From: Rhodothermales bacterium | Lineage (GTDB): Bacteria; Bacteroidota; Rhodothermia; Rhodothermales; UBA10348 | Reading direction: 5' to 3' | Assembly (NCBI GenBank): GCA_028284865.1 | Contig: JANQQV010000006.1 | Coordinates: 143,775 to 207,774 of the forward strand | DNA length: 64,000 bases | In this document: positions 21,309-29,975 of the stretch, one piece after another | Layout: each line of letters begins with the position of its first letter | Numbering within the stretch: position 1 is the stretch's first letter | The notes under the pieces: generated by a model | Databases searched by the model: none | The model's input: the letters and a program-made list of their open reading frames with translations, nothing else | Told to the model about the DNA's origin: nothing | Program-made: the position numbers and the translations under genes

Positions 21309-21671
21309 TTAGAGGATCCAGTTGGCTTGCTCGCGATCGCCAGACCAGGGATTGACATACTCGGGTCCGACGCGGGCGAAGATCAGGCACTGTGATCCGC
21401 GGTGGATTTCGTTGGCGCGATAGGCATCGCGCAGGCCGAGCTGGTTCAGATCGACGACAAAGCTGAGGGGATCAGCGTCGCTGTTGTTCTGGGAGGCGAG
21501 GGAAGACGTGGTGGCCTGTAGTGCCGGATACTCGGGCGTCGACAGGGCTTCAAGGCTTGAATACATGAACATGGTCGTGTCCAGGTTGGGGTTCTCGTTC
21601 GGGACACTCCCCTTCAATTCGCATGCCTTTGTGCTCCGAGCCCCCTTGGGGACGACGGCAGATTGCACCAT
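21309..21671 (-). CDS. Hypothetical protein, 120 residues
   Basis: ATG at 21671 is preceded by AAGGCGG at good spacing. The frame remains open to 21914, but the extra part contains the palindrome and an unlikely arginine-rich sequence, so the inner start is preferred. Codons in the chosen part end mostly in G or C as in real genes here. No signal peptide, membrane segment or known domain was recognised; the C terminus is aromatic and charged (YVNPWSGDREQANWIL). Its promoter palindrome is shared with the subunit-like gene, suggesting co-regulation. Confidence 0.55.
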   Translation of the reverse strand: MVQSAVVPKGARSTKACELKGSVPNENPNLDTTMFMYSSLEALSTPEYPALQATTSSLASQNNSDADPLSFVVDLNQLGLRDAYRANEIHRGSQCLIFARVGPEYVNPWSGDREQANWIL

Positions 21672-21750
21672 TTTCCGCCTTAATGTGCCTGAATAGGCGG
21701 TTTTGAGCTCCTTGGCCCGCATATGTGCCGTCATCAAGCCGGCCCTACAA

Positions 21751-21770
21751 GTGTTTCGGTGGCGAAACAC
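21751..21770. promoter_or_regulatory. Perfect palindrome GTGTTTCG-N4-CGAAACAC
   Basis: Eight-base arms are perfectly inverted around GTGG. The site is 80-99 bp upstream of the 21671 start codon on the minus strand. With the copies at 16640 and 21211 it forms a small local family, best explained as binding sites of a dimeric regulator. Confidence 0.5.
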
Positions 21771-21848
21771 CATCGTTCTGTACCCACGGCGCTGGCGTGG
21801 CGTCAGGGGAGGCGCTAGATTGCTCCAGCGCGCGGCCTTGCGCGATCT

Positions 21849-21888
21849 GGCTCGGCCTGGCACGAGCAGGATCGGGCCAGGCCGAGCC
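21849..21888. repeat. Long inverted repeat in the leader of the response regulator/kinase gene
   Basis: Thirteen-base arms (GGCTCGGCCTGGC and its complement) are perfectly inverted around 14 bases. The repeat ends 26 bp before the 21915 start codon. There is no T-run, so it is not a standard terminator; an operator or an RNA leader hairpin is possible. Confidence 0.5.
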
Positions 21889-21914
21889 TGCCGAATGACC
21901 CACCCGACACCCAC

Positions 21915-23090
21915 ATGACGTCACCTGCTGAATCATCCCCATCCGCTGCTGCGCCTCGATCCGTCCTGGTCGTGGATGACAATGCGTTGAACCGACAGAT
22001 GCTGTCGGATTTCGTCGAGATGCTGGGCCATGAATGCCGGGATGCGGACAACGGCGCTTCAGCCCTGGAAATCATCCGCTCCTGGCGTCCCGATACCGTG
22101 CTTCTGGACAACCAGATGCCAGAGATGAGCGGGATCGAGGTACTTCAGGCGCTGGCCGATGATGAGGAGCTGCGCCACATACCCGTTATCATGATTTCGG
22201 GCAAGGACGATCTGGGCACGGTAACCGAGGCGCTCGAGGCAGGCGCCGTCGACTTCATGGGCAAGCCGTTCAATCCGGCCATCCTGAAAGCCCGATTGAC
22301 CTCCAGCTTCGAACGGAAAGCGCTCCGGGACCGGGAGCGGGAATTGCTGCACACGCTGGAAAAAAGCTACCAGGACCTGCGCCAGGCCGAAGCCGGTCGG
22401 GATGCGCTTACCCATATGATTGTCCACGACCTGGGTAATCCGCTGGCGGTCATCAAAATGAACGCCGAGATGCTGGACATGACGGCGGCGATGGGGATAG
22501 CCCCCACGGCTGAAGCGCTGCACCAGCGGGTTGGGTACATCACATCGGCTTCGTCGTCCATGGACACCATGATTCGAAGCATGTTGGATGTCTCCAAGAT
22601 GGAATCCGGCCAGTTGGAGCCCTCGCTAACGGCGGTCGATATCACCGCGCTCCTGAACGAGCTTCAAACGCGGTTTGCACCCATCAGTGAAGACGCCGGA
22701 ATGGCCATCCGTGTGGAGGCTGACGAGACCATCACGGCCTCAACCGACCAAGTGCTCATTGAACGCATGATCGGCAACCTGCTCTCGAATGCATTCAAAT
22801 ATGCCGAAGGTGCTTCCGAGGTGGTTCTATCCGTCGGCCGGGATGCGAGCGACATCGTGGTCGGTGTCAGCGACAATGGGCGCGGCATACCCGAAGAGGT
22901 GCACGATCGGATCTTCGACAAATTCTACCAGGTCGAGTCGCGCGAAGACGGCGCAGCTCGCGCTGGAGTCGGACTGGGACTCGCATTTTGCCGCATGGCG
23001 GCCGACGTCCTGGGAGGCAGCATCCGTGTCGAGACCAACCAGCCCAACGGAACCCGTTTCGTGATCACCCTGCCCGGCGTCAGTCCTTGA
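21915..23090 (+). CDS. Response regulator-histidine kinase hybrid (REC-HisKA-HATPase)
   Basis: The receiver domain (about 15-130) has Asp21, Asp22, phospho-acceptor Asp65 (VLLDNQMP) and Lys117. A coiled helix leads to a HisKA dimerisation domain with His171 in MIVHDLGNP, then a HATPase_c domain with N, G1 (DNGRGIP) and G2 (GVGLGLAF) boxes. No membrane segment is present, so it is a soluble kinase that receives phosphate on its own receiver. Its 3' end overlaps the convergent NtrC-type gene by 11 bp. The signal and partner are unknown. Confidence 0.9.
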   Translation: MTSPAESSPSAAAPRSVLVVDDNALNRQMLSDFVEMLGHECRDADNGASALEIIRSWRPDTVLLDNQMPEMSGIEVLQALADDEELRHIPVIMISGKDDLGTVTEALEAGAVDFMGKPFNPAILKARLTSSFERKALRDRERELLHTLEKSYQDLRQAEAGRDALTHMIVHDLGNPLAVIKMNAEMLDMTAAMGIAPTAEALHQRVGYITSASSSMDTMIRSMLDVSKMESGQLEPSLTAVDITALLNELQTRFAPISEDAGMAIRVEADETITASTDQVLIERMIGNLLSNAFKYAEGASEVVLSVGRDASDIVVGVSDNGRGIPEEVHDRIFDKFYQVESREDGAARAGVGLGLAFCRMAADVLGGSIRVETNQPNGTRFVITLPGVSP

Positions 23091-24450
23091 TCCCGAACTT
23101 CTTGAGCTTGGCGTAGATGTTCGATCGCTGCAGGTCGATGGCTTCGCTCAGACGGCTGATGTTGCCGTCAAACTCCATCAGCTTGCGGCGCAGGAAGGCA
23201 GCTTCCGCGGCGTCCCTGAACTCGGCGATCGTCGGATTCTCGCCGACCAGATAGGCAATCGAATCCTCCGGTGCTGAACCCGGATTGGTGAACAGGTCGA
23301 CATCCTCTTCCGTGATGGCGTCTTCTTCGCTGAGCACGATCAACCGTTCGACGGCGTTGTGCAGCTCTCGCACGTTTCCGCGCCAGGGATAGGTGGCCAA
23401 CAGGGCCAGCGCTTCCTTGGTGAAATGCTTCTCAGGACGCGCATTGCGCTTGCTGAGTTTGTCGCAAAAAAACTCGGCCAGCTGAGGGATGTCCTCGGCG
23501 CGATCCCTGAGTGGTGGCGATTCGATGCGGATGACCGCCAATCGATGGAAAAGGTCATCGCGGAACGTGCCTTCCGAAATGGCCTTCTCGAGATCCTTGT
23601 TGGTGGCGCACACCACACGCACGTCCACGCGGATGTCCTTGTCACCACCCACGCGTCGGATCATGCTTTCCTGCAAGGCGCGCAGGACTTTCGCCTGCGC
23701 CGGGTAGGCCATGTCGCCCACCTCGTCCAGGAAGAGAGTGCCGCCATCGGCCTGTTCAAACGAACCAATGTGCTGCTTGTGCGCGCCCGTGAATGAGCCC
23801 TTCTCGTGACCAAACAACTCGCTTTCGATCAGCTCGGACGGAATGGCTGCACAGTTGACCGCGATGAACGGGCCATCCTTGCGATCGGACAGGTGATGGA
23901 CCCACTGTGCCACGAGCTCCTTGCCGGACCCGGCTTCACCGGTCACCATGACGCGTGCTTCGCTCGGCGCAGCGCGTTCGAGCAGCTTTTTGATGCGCTG
24001 CATCGCCTTGCTTTCACCCAGCAGCGGGGGAATGTTGCTGTCGATTTTCGAGAGCCGCGCCTTCATGCGCGTGTGCTCCGTCTTCAGCTGTTTGGTATCA
24101 AGCGCATTACGAACCGTGACCAGGAAGTGCTGCAGGTTCGGGGGCTTGGGGACGAAGTCGTAGGCACCCTCCTTGATGGCTTCAACGGCCTTCTCGATCG
24201 TGGCGTGGGCCGTGAGCATGATGAACGGCAGCTCGGGATACGCCGCTTTGGCATCTTTGAGCAAACCCATGCCATCCTTGACCGGCATCTGGATGTCCGA
24301 GAGTACCAGGTCGTACGAACCTGCAGCCAGCTTCTCCAGGCCTTCGACGCCGTTGCCGGCCTCATCCACCTCGTGCCCCTGCATGCTCATCAGGTCTTTC
24401 AAGGTGCGGCGGATACCAGCTTCGTCGTCTACTATCAGGAGGCGAGCCAT
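23080..24450 (-). CDS. NtrC-family sigma-54-dependent response regulator
   Basis: The protein has a receiver domain with Asp52 (SDIQMP), a central AAA+ domain with Walker A GEAGSGKE, the sigma-54 contact loop GSFTGA (instead of GAFTGA), Walker B FLDEVGD and the arginine-finger region, and a C-terminal Fis-type helix-turn-helix (ISRLSEAIDLQRSNIYAKL). The GSFTGA variant is found in NtrX-like members. It activates transcription at -24/-12 promoters when phosphorylated. Its targets are unknown, but the weak -24/-12-like element at 21155 is close by. Confidence 0.93.
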   Translation of the reverse strand: MARLLIVDDEAGIRRTLKDLMSMQGHEVDEAGNGVEGLEKLAAGSYDLVLSDIQMPVKDGMGLLKDAKAAYPELPFIMLTAHATIEKAVEAIKEGAYDFVPKPPNLQHFLVTVRNALDTKQLKTEHTRMKARLSKIDSNIPPLLGESKAMQRIKKLLERAAPSEARVMVTGEAGSGKELVAQWVHHLSDRKDGPFIAVNCAAIPSELIESELFGHEKGSFTGAHKQHIGSFEQADGGTLFLDEVGDMAYPAQAKVLRALQESMIRRVGGDKDIRVDVRVVCATNKDLEKAISEGTFRDDLFHRLAVIRIESPPLRDRAEDIPQLAEFFCDKLSKRNARPEKHFTKEALALLATYPWRGNVRELHNAVERLIVLSEEDAITEEDVDLFTNPGSAPEDSIAYLVGENPTIAEFRDAAEAAFLRRKLMEFDGNISRLSEAIDLQRSNIYAKLKKFGIKD

Positions 24451-24637
24451 AGCCTGTACAGGGAAAAAAGGGTCTCAGGAGGGGAGCGAGCCGAAAAAGA
24501 CTCGCCGTCAGGGCTATCAATATACCGTCAGCAGCCGATCCCTGAAATGTGCATCGTATCGCTATCACTACACCTGATGGCGGGCACGAACAAGAATGAA
24601 CCCAACGTATACTGTATAAACGCCCTTTTCAGCGCTC

Positions 24638-27600
24638 TTGAACCGAATCTGCTCCATATCGACCGGCGTCGTACGCGTCTTTCTTTGCGTCCTCATGTCG
24701 CTGCTCGCCATTCCAGGTGGGGCGCGCGATGCGGCTGCGCAGGATTCGGCGTCTCTTCAGGAGCTGGGGTATCCCGTCATCCGGCACTATCGCGCGTTCG
24801 AATACGGACAAAATCCGGTCAACCACGACATCGCCGTCTCGAACGAAGGCTTGGTCTACGTGGCCAATCAGGACGGATTGCTTGAGTTTGATGGTACCGA
24901 ATGGCGACTGATTCCGCTGGCTGGGCGCCAAACGCCGACCCGTCTCACCCTGGCTGCTGATGGATCGCTCCTTATTGGCTCCGAAGGTGATGTGGGCACT
25001 CTCATGGCGGACGATGCCAATCGGGCGGTCTACTCGTCCCTCCTCGAGGGTTCTGGCGAAGAGCGCAGTCCGGACAATGTGAGTCAGCTGCTGAAGGCTG
25101 GCGAAACCACGTTTTTCATCACGCCCTCGCGCATCCTTGCTCACACGGTGGATACGCTCCGGACCTTTACACCCGTAGCTCCGATCCAGCGCGCTTTTGT
25201 CAACGATGACAGCCTGTTCGTCGTGCTCTGGGGTCGCGGGCTGACCCGCCTGCAGAATGGCGAGTTCGTGGATGTGGCTGCCGGTCTCCCGTTTGCACGA
25301 GATGAACTCCGGTACTCGGCGGCCTTGAGTGATTCGACAATTCTGCTTGGTCGTGCCTCCGGCGCGGCCGACGTCTATTCGCGAGGCCAGCTGGCCTCAG
25401 CGGACTCGGTACTGGGCGCCAATCCACTCGCATTGAATGCGCTGGGCGACGATGTGCGGACGGCCAAGCGACTTACAGACGGTACACTGGTCATGGGTTT
25501 TTCGGACGGTCGCTTGGCCGTCCGCACCCCGCGTGCTTCCGGATTCGAATTCCTGGACTTTACAGACGGCCTTCCTTTTGGGGACATCAACGGCCTCAGT
25601 GAGGATGCCTCCGGGAATGTCTGGTTGGCCACGAGCGATGGGGTCGCCCGATTGGATATCCGCAGTGCCGTGTCCTCACCACCGGCCAGCTCGGGCTGGT
25701 CCGGCCCCGTTCGGGCCGTAGCTCATCTTGGGAACGACCTTTACATCGGCACCGATCGGGGTTTGCTCATGGCGGACCGCACTGATCAGCGCTTGCCCAT
25801 GGCCTTCGAGCCTGTACCTGGCGCGGACGAGCCCATCTCGAATCTTATCTCGGCCCGAGGCGACTTGATCTCCGTCAGCGGAAGCCGAATCCGGGTCCTG
25901 CCGCTCGGCAATGCCAACCTGGCCTATGTGATAGACCTGGAGACCCAGGTTCACACCCTCACGCCTTCCCAACGTCAGGAAGATGTCATCTGGGTGGGTG
26001 TCGATGGAGGTGTCATTCGCCTCTCCTACAATCCGCTGCCTTCCCGCTGGTCACCATCGGGTCGATTGGAGGGCGAGGGACTTTCCCCTCATGCCCTTTC
26101 AGAGGACGCCACGGGAGCCATCTGGGCAGGGCTCGCCCCGTCAGGCCTGGCGCGTCTCGTATGGCCGCCCACGGACTCGACGGCCACTGCGGTTACCCGG
26201 TTCGATGAGCGCAACGGGCTCCCGGCCAGCATGGCGCGACCGTTCCGGATTGATGATCGTCTTGCCGCGTGGGCACGTTCGGGTTTCTACGTTTTCGACT
26301 CAGCAAACAACCGCTTCTTCGCTTCCAACAGCCTGGGTCTGAATACCGTAACCATCCCCACCGATCTGCGCTTTGTGACGTCCACACCGGGCGACAGCAT
26401 TTGGGTCGTTGGGGCCTCCCTGGCTGGTATCGTGCCACCGACCGAAGGAGACACCGGACGGCGATTCGATCTCAATGATGGCCTTCAGCGCATCAGTGAC
26501 GCGGCCATCCATCAACTTTCATGCGACCCCGGCTCGGAGGGCAAGCGATGCTGGTTTGCCACGGACCGCGGTCTGCTGCTGTTCCTGGTCGAAGCCGGGC
26601 GCGCCACCGGCGCCGAGCTGCCGGTTCGCATTCGCAGTGTCGAAGCCGGTGGACAGCCGATTTATGGCGGTGGCGCCCCCGGTCAGCACGAAATCCCGGA
26701 CTTCAAATTATACTTTGAAGACAACGACGTGGCCTTCAATTGGTCCGCGCCGGACTTCGATGACTTCTCCGGTATCCGATTCCAGTACCGACTCGTCGGA
26801 CTGGACGATGCCTTCTCCGAGTGGACGGCCGACACGCGGGCGCTCTACACCGAGCTGCCCGAAGACTCGTACGCCTTTGAGGTACGCGCCCTTTCGCCAA
26901 CCGGCCGCACAGGTCCCGTCTCGCGCGTGACCTTCACCGTCTCACCCCCATGGTTCCGGACACTGTGGGCCCTCGCATTGTATGCCATCCTGTTCGTCGT
27001 GTCGATCTATGTCGCCGGCAAGAGCCTCGCTCGCTATCACGTTGGCCAGCTCAGCGAGAGCAATGAACGGTTGGCCGCGCGCCTTCAATCGCGGACACAG
27101 GAAGTGGAAGCTCAGCGGCAGCAGCTCGAATCTCACAACCAGGAGCTTGAGTCCCGTCACCTGGAGCTGATGCAACAACAGCGGCAGCTGGAGATCCGGC
27201 ACGAGGAGCTTCGCAAGAGCAAGCTCCGGATTGAGGATCAGGCCGCTCAGATGGCTTCGCAGAACAAGGAGATGGAGATCCAGCGACGAGAAATGGAGCG
27301 CCAGCGACGACTGCTGGCCCGGGCCAACGAAGCACTCGAAGAAAGCAGTGAGCGGGCGGCACGTTTCGCCGAAGATGCCCAGCAGGCCACCAGTGCAAAG
27401 AGCCGCTTTCTGGCCAACATGAGTCATGAGATCCGCACACCGATGAATGCCATCATCGGCTTCACCGACCTGCTTTCGCGTAAGGTGCAGGATGCCGAGC
27501 TGAATCGCTACGTGACCCAGATTCAGTCTTCGAGCCGCTCCCTGCTCACGTTGATCAACGACATCCTCGACCTTTCGAAAGTCGAAGCCGGAAAGCTCGA

Positions 27601-28825
27601 CATCGTCCCGGCGCCCATGGATTTGCGTGTGGTGATGGAAGACATGCCCATGATGTTCGGCGAAAAAGCCCGACTGAAGGGACTCTCCTTCCAGGTCAAC
27701 ACCGATCCGGGCATGCCCGCTTCCCTGGAGCTCGATGAAGCACGGATTCGCCAGATCCTGATCAATCTGATCGGCAATGCCATCAAGTTCACCGAGTCTG
27801 GAAGTGTGACCGTTCAGGCAAGAGCCGATCACTTCGAAGGAGATGGACCGAATGAGCGCACCGTACTCATTCGCGTTGCCGACACCGGCATCGGGATTGC
27901 CGACGAAGACAAGGGGCACATTTTCGGCGCGTTTGACCAGTCCCGCGGTCAATCGGTCTCCGAGTATGGGGGGACGGGATTGGGACTTGCCATCACCAAG
28001 AAGCTGATCGACCTCATGGGAGGAGCCATATATCTGGACTCCCAGAAGGGTCGCGGTTCGGTTTTCATTGTTCGTATCCCCCGTGTGGCCCTGCCCGCTG
28101 CGCCCAAGAAAGCTCGACGAAGCGGCCGCGTTGATCCTTCGACCATCCGATTCCACGACGCGCACGTCCTGGTGGCCGAAGACAAAGAGCAGAATCGAGA
28201 ACTGATCCAGCGGATGCTGGAGCTCTCTGGCTTGCGATGCACGTGTGTGGTAAACGGTAAACAGGCCGTTGAAGCATTGAAAACCACGTCGTATTCGGCT
28301 GTGCTGCTCGACCTGCAGATGCCGGTCATGAGTGGTATCCAGGTGGTTCGCGAATTGGAATCCCTAGGCATGCGTTCGCAAGCGCCGGTGATTGCTTTCT
28401 CCGCCAGCGTCGTAGGGGAGGAAGCGGACACCTTCCGCTCCCTGACGGACGACTTCCTGGCCAAGCCGATCACCCGGGCTGACCTGGTGACGGTCCTGAT
28501 GAATCACCTCCCGTATGACACGGTCACCGAAGACGCTCCTGCCTCGCCGCCGCCGAAACAAGCCACCGAGGCGCCTTCACGCATTGAAGATGTGACACTT
28601 CGCGGGCTCCTGGCTGACATGCGAACCGAATGGCAGGACCTTTCGTACCGTCAGACCGTCAACGAAATGGAAGAGTTTGGTGTACGGGTCTCTGATCTGG
28701 GCGCTGAACACAACCATGATGGACTCCAGCAGTGGGGTCGCGCCGTTCGCGACGCTGCCCGCCAATTCGACCTCGAAGCACTGAACAGGCTCTTCGCCCA
28801 ATTCCCGACTTTCATCGATGCCTGA
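24638..28825 (+). CDS. Hybrid sensor histidine kinase with periplasmic propeller (Reg_prop-Y_Y_Y-HisKA-HATPase-REC)
   Basis: This 1395-residue sensor starts at TTG, giving a signal segment (about 10-35). The periplasmic part consists of two-component-regulator propeller repeats (for example DGLPFGDINGLSEDASGN) and a Y_Y_Y domain ending in one membrane helix (near 770-790). A Gln/Glu-rich coiled coil follows, then HisKA with NMSHEIRTPMNA, HATPase_c with DTGIGI and GTGLGLAI, and a receiver (LLDLQMP). In Bacteroidota such hybrid kinases often sense polysaccharide fragments or cell-envelope signals. It overlaps the next gene by 8 bp. Confidence 0.9.
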   Translation: MNRICSISTGVVRVFLCVLMSLLAIPGGARDAAAQDSASLQELGYPVIRHYRAFEYGQNPVNHDIAVSNEGLVYVANQDGLLEFDGTEWRLIPLAGRQTPTRLTLAADGSLLIGSEGDVGTLMADDANRAVYSSLLEGSGEERSPDNVSQLLKAGETTFFITPSRILAHTVDTLRTFTPVAPIQRAFVNDDSLFVVLWGRGLTRLQNGEFVDVAAGLPFARDELRYSAALSDSTILLGRASGAADVYSRGQLASADSVLGANPLALNALGDDVRTAKRLTDGTLVMGFSDGRLAVRTPRASGFEFLDFTDGLPFGDINGLSEDASGNVWLATSDGVARLDIRSAVSSPPASSGWSGPVRAVAHLGNDLYIGTDRGLLMADRTDQRLPMAFEPVPGADEPISNLISARGDLISVSGSRIRVLPLGNANLAYVIDLETQVHTLTPSQRQEDVIWVGVDGGVIRLSYNPLPSRWSPSGRLEGEGLSPHALSEDATGAIWAGLAPSGLARLVWPPTDSTATAVTRFDERNGLPASMARPFRIDDRLAAWARSGFYVFDSANNRFFASNSLGLNTVTIPTDLRFVTSTPGDSIWVVGASLAGIVPPTEGDTGRRFDLNDGLQRISDAAIHQLSCDPGSEGKRCWFATDRGLLLFLVEAGRATGAELPVRIRSVEAGGQPIYGGGAPGQHEIPDFKLYFEDNDVAFNWSAPDFDDFSGIRFQYRLVGLDDAFSEWTADTRALYTELPEDSYAFEVRALSPTGRTGPVSRVTFTVSPPWFRTLWALALYAILFVVSIYVAGKSLARYHVGQLSESNERLAARLQSRTQEVEAQRQQLESHNQELESRHLELMQQQRQLEIRHEELRKSKLRIEDQAAQMASQNKEMEIQRREMERQRRLLARANEALEESSERAARFAEDAQQATSAKSRFLANMSHEIRTPMNAIIGFTDLLSRKVQDAELNRYVTQIQSSSRSLLTLINDILDLSKVEAGKLDIVPAPMDLRVVMEDMPMMFGEKARLKGLSFQVNTDPGMPASLELDEARIRQILINLIGNAIKFTESGSVTVQARADHFEGDGPNERTVLIRVADTGIGIADEDKGHIFGAFDQSRGQSVSEYGGTGLGLAITKKLIDLMGGAIYLDSQKGRGSVFIVRIPRVALPAAPKKARRSGRVDPSTIRFHDAHVLVAEDKEQNRELIQRMLELSGLRCTCVVNGKQAVEALKTTSYSAVLLDLQMPVMSGIQVVRELESLGMRSQAPVIAFSASVVGEEADTFRSLTDDFLAKPITRADLVTVLMNHLPYDTVTEDAPASPPPKQATEAPSRIEDVTLRGLLADMRTEWQDLSYRQTVNEMEEFGVRVSDLGAEHNHDGLQQWGRAVRDAARQFDLEALNRLFAQFPTFIDA

Positions 28826-29957
28826 ATCAACCGGCCTGATCCTGATCGTGGACGACACGCAGGAGAACATCCAGGTGCTCGGTAGTCTGTTGCGCGACGC
28901 CGGCTACCGGATCAACGTGGCCATGAACGGTGAGCAAGCGCTGTCCACGCTCGAGCGCGTTTCGCCAGATCTGGTGCTGCTCGATATCATGATGCCCGTG
29001 ATGGACGGCTTCGAAGTGTGTCGCCGGATGAAGCAGGAGCCCCGCTGGGAGGACATTCCTGTCATTTTCCTGACCGCGAAGATCGAGACCGAAAGTGTCG
29101 TCGAAGGCTTCGAGCTCGGCGCTGTCGACTACGTGACAAAGCCTTTCCAGGCAGCCGAATTGCTTCAACGCGTGGACACCCATCTGACCCTGTCCCGATT
29201 GCGTCGCGAACTGGCCATGCGAGTCAGCGAGCTTTCCGACGCCCTGGGTCGCATCGAACAATTGCATCGCGAACAGGATGCGTTCCTGCGACACGAGCTC
29301 AACAACGTCATCAATCCGATTGCCGGATACTCAGACATGCTTCGCTCAACGCTGGGTGGACAGGTAGGAGAGAAACCGCTCCAGTGGCTGGATGCCATTT
29401 CGAGGGGAACGTCATCGATGCAGGGGATGCTGACGAATCTCAAGGACTTGAATGAGGTCGAGCGGGGAGCCCGCGCATTCTCATTCATGCACGTTCCGCT
29501 TTATGGCATCCTCGGGGACGTCATCCAGGATGTGCGCTCTGCAAGTGGCAACGGCATACCGATTTCCCTCACCCCCGACATGATGGACGATCGTGTGCCG
29601 GCCGATCTGTCTTTCTTGCCCGGGGTGTTCAAGAACCTGATCAAAAACGCCGTCGAGCACGTGGAGGTTCACGCCGGTGCGGGCGTCAATGGGCAAGCGG
29701 GCGTGCAAGTCCGCTGCTCCAGTGAGGGTGACACCGTCGTCGTGGAAGTTGCCAACGGCGGTCCGGCCATTCCTGAAGATCGCTTGGCGACGTTCTTCGA
29801 CAAGTTCAACTCGACGAAAACAGGCGCAGGAGGCACCGGCCTAGGGACCACGTATGCCCGAATCGTGACAGAAGCCCACGGAGGGTCCATCTCCGTGAGC
29901 TCCTCAGAGGCAGACGGGACCCGGGTTCGCGTTACGCTCCCCCGGGCCGTCTCCTGA
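28818..29957 (+). CDS. Response regulator-histidine kinase hybrid (REC-HisKA-HATPase)
   Basis: The soluble 379-residue protein carries an N-terminal receiver (VDDT, LLDIMMP, KPF) and a kinase core with the H-box FLRHELNN and a HATPase_c domain (NLIKNAVEH, GTGLGTTYA). Its ATG overlaps the end of the large hybrid kinase, so the two are probably translated together and act in one phosphorelay: the receiver here could accept phosphate from the membrane sensor. It has the same domain order as the 21915 product. Confidence 0.88.
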   Translation: MPESTGLILIVDDTQENIQVLGSLLRDAGYRINVAMNGEQALSTLERVSPDLVLLDIMMPVMDGFEVCRRMKQEPRWEDIPVIFLTAKIETESVVEGFELGAVDYVTKPFQAAELLQRVDTHLTLSRLRRELAMRVSELSDALGRIEQLHREQDAFLRHELNNVINPIAGYSDMLRSTLGGQVGEKPLQWLDAISRGTSSMQGMLTNLKDLNEVERGARAFSFMHVPLYGILGDVIQDVRSASGNGIPISLTPDMMDDRVPADLSFLPGVFKNLIKNAVEHVEVHAGAGVNGQAGVQVRCSSEGDTVVVEVANGGPAIPEDRLATFFDKFNSTKTGAGGTGLGTTYARIVTEAHGGSISVSSSEADGTRVRVTLPRAVS

Positions 29958-29975
29958 TGTCCTGACGAGGACTCG

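Noticed and set aside
26942..28165. Antisense open frame of about 400 codons over the hybrid kinase
   Set aside because: It is opposite the conserved HisKA and HATPase coding region and shows no own features.
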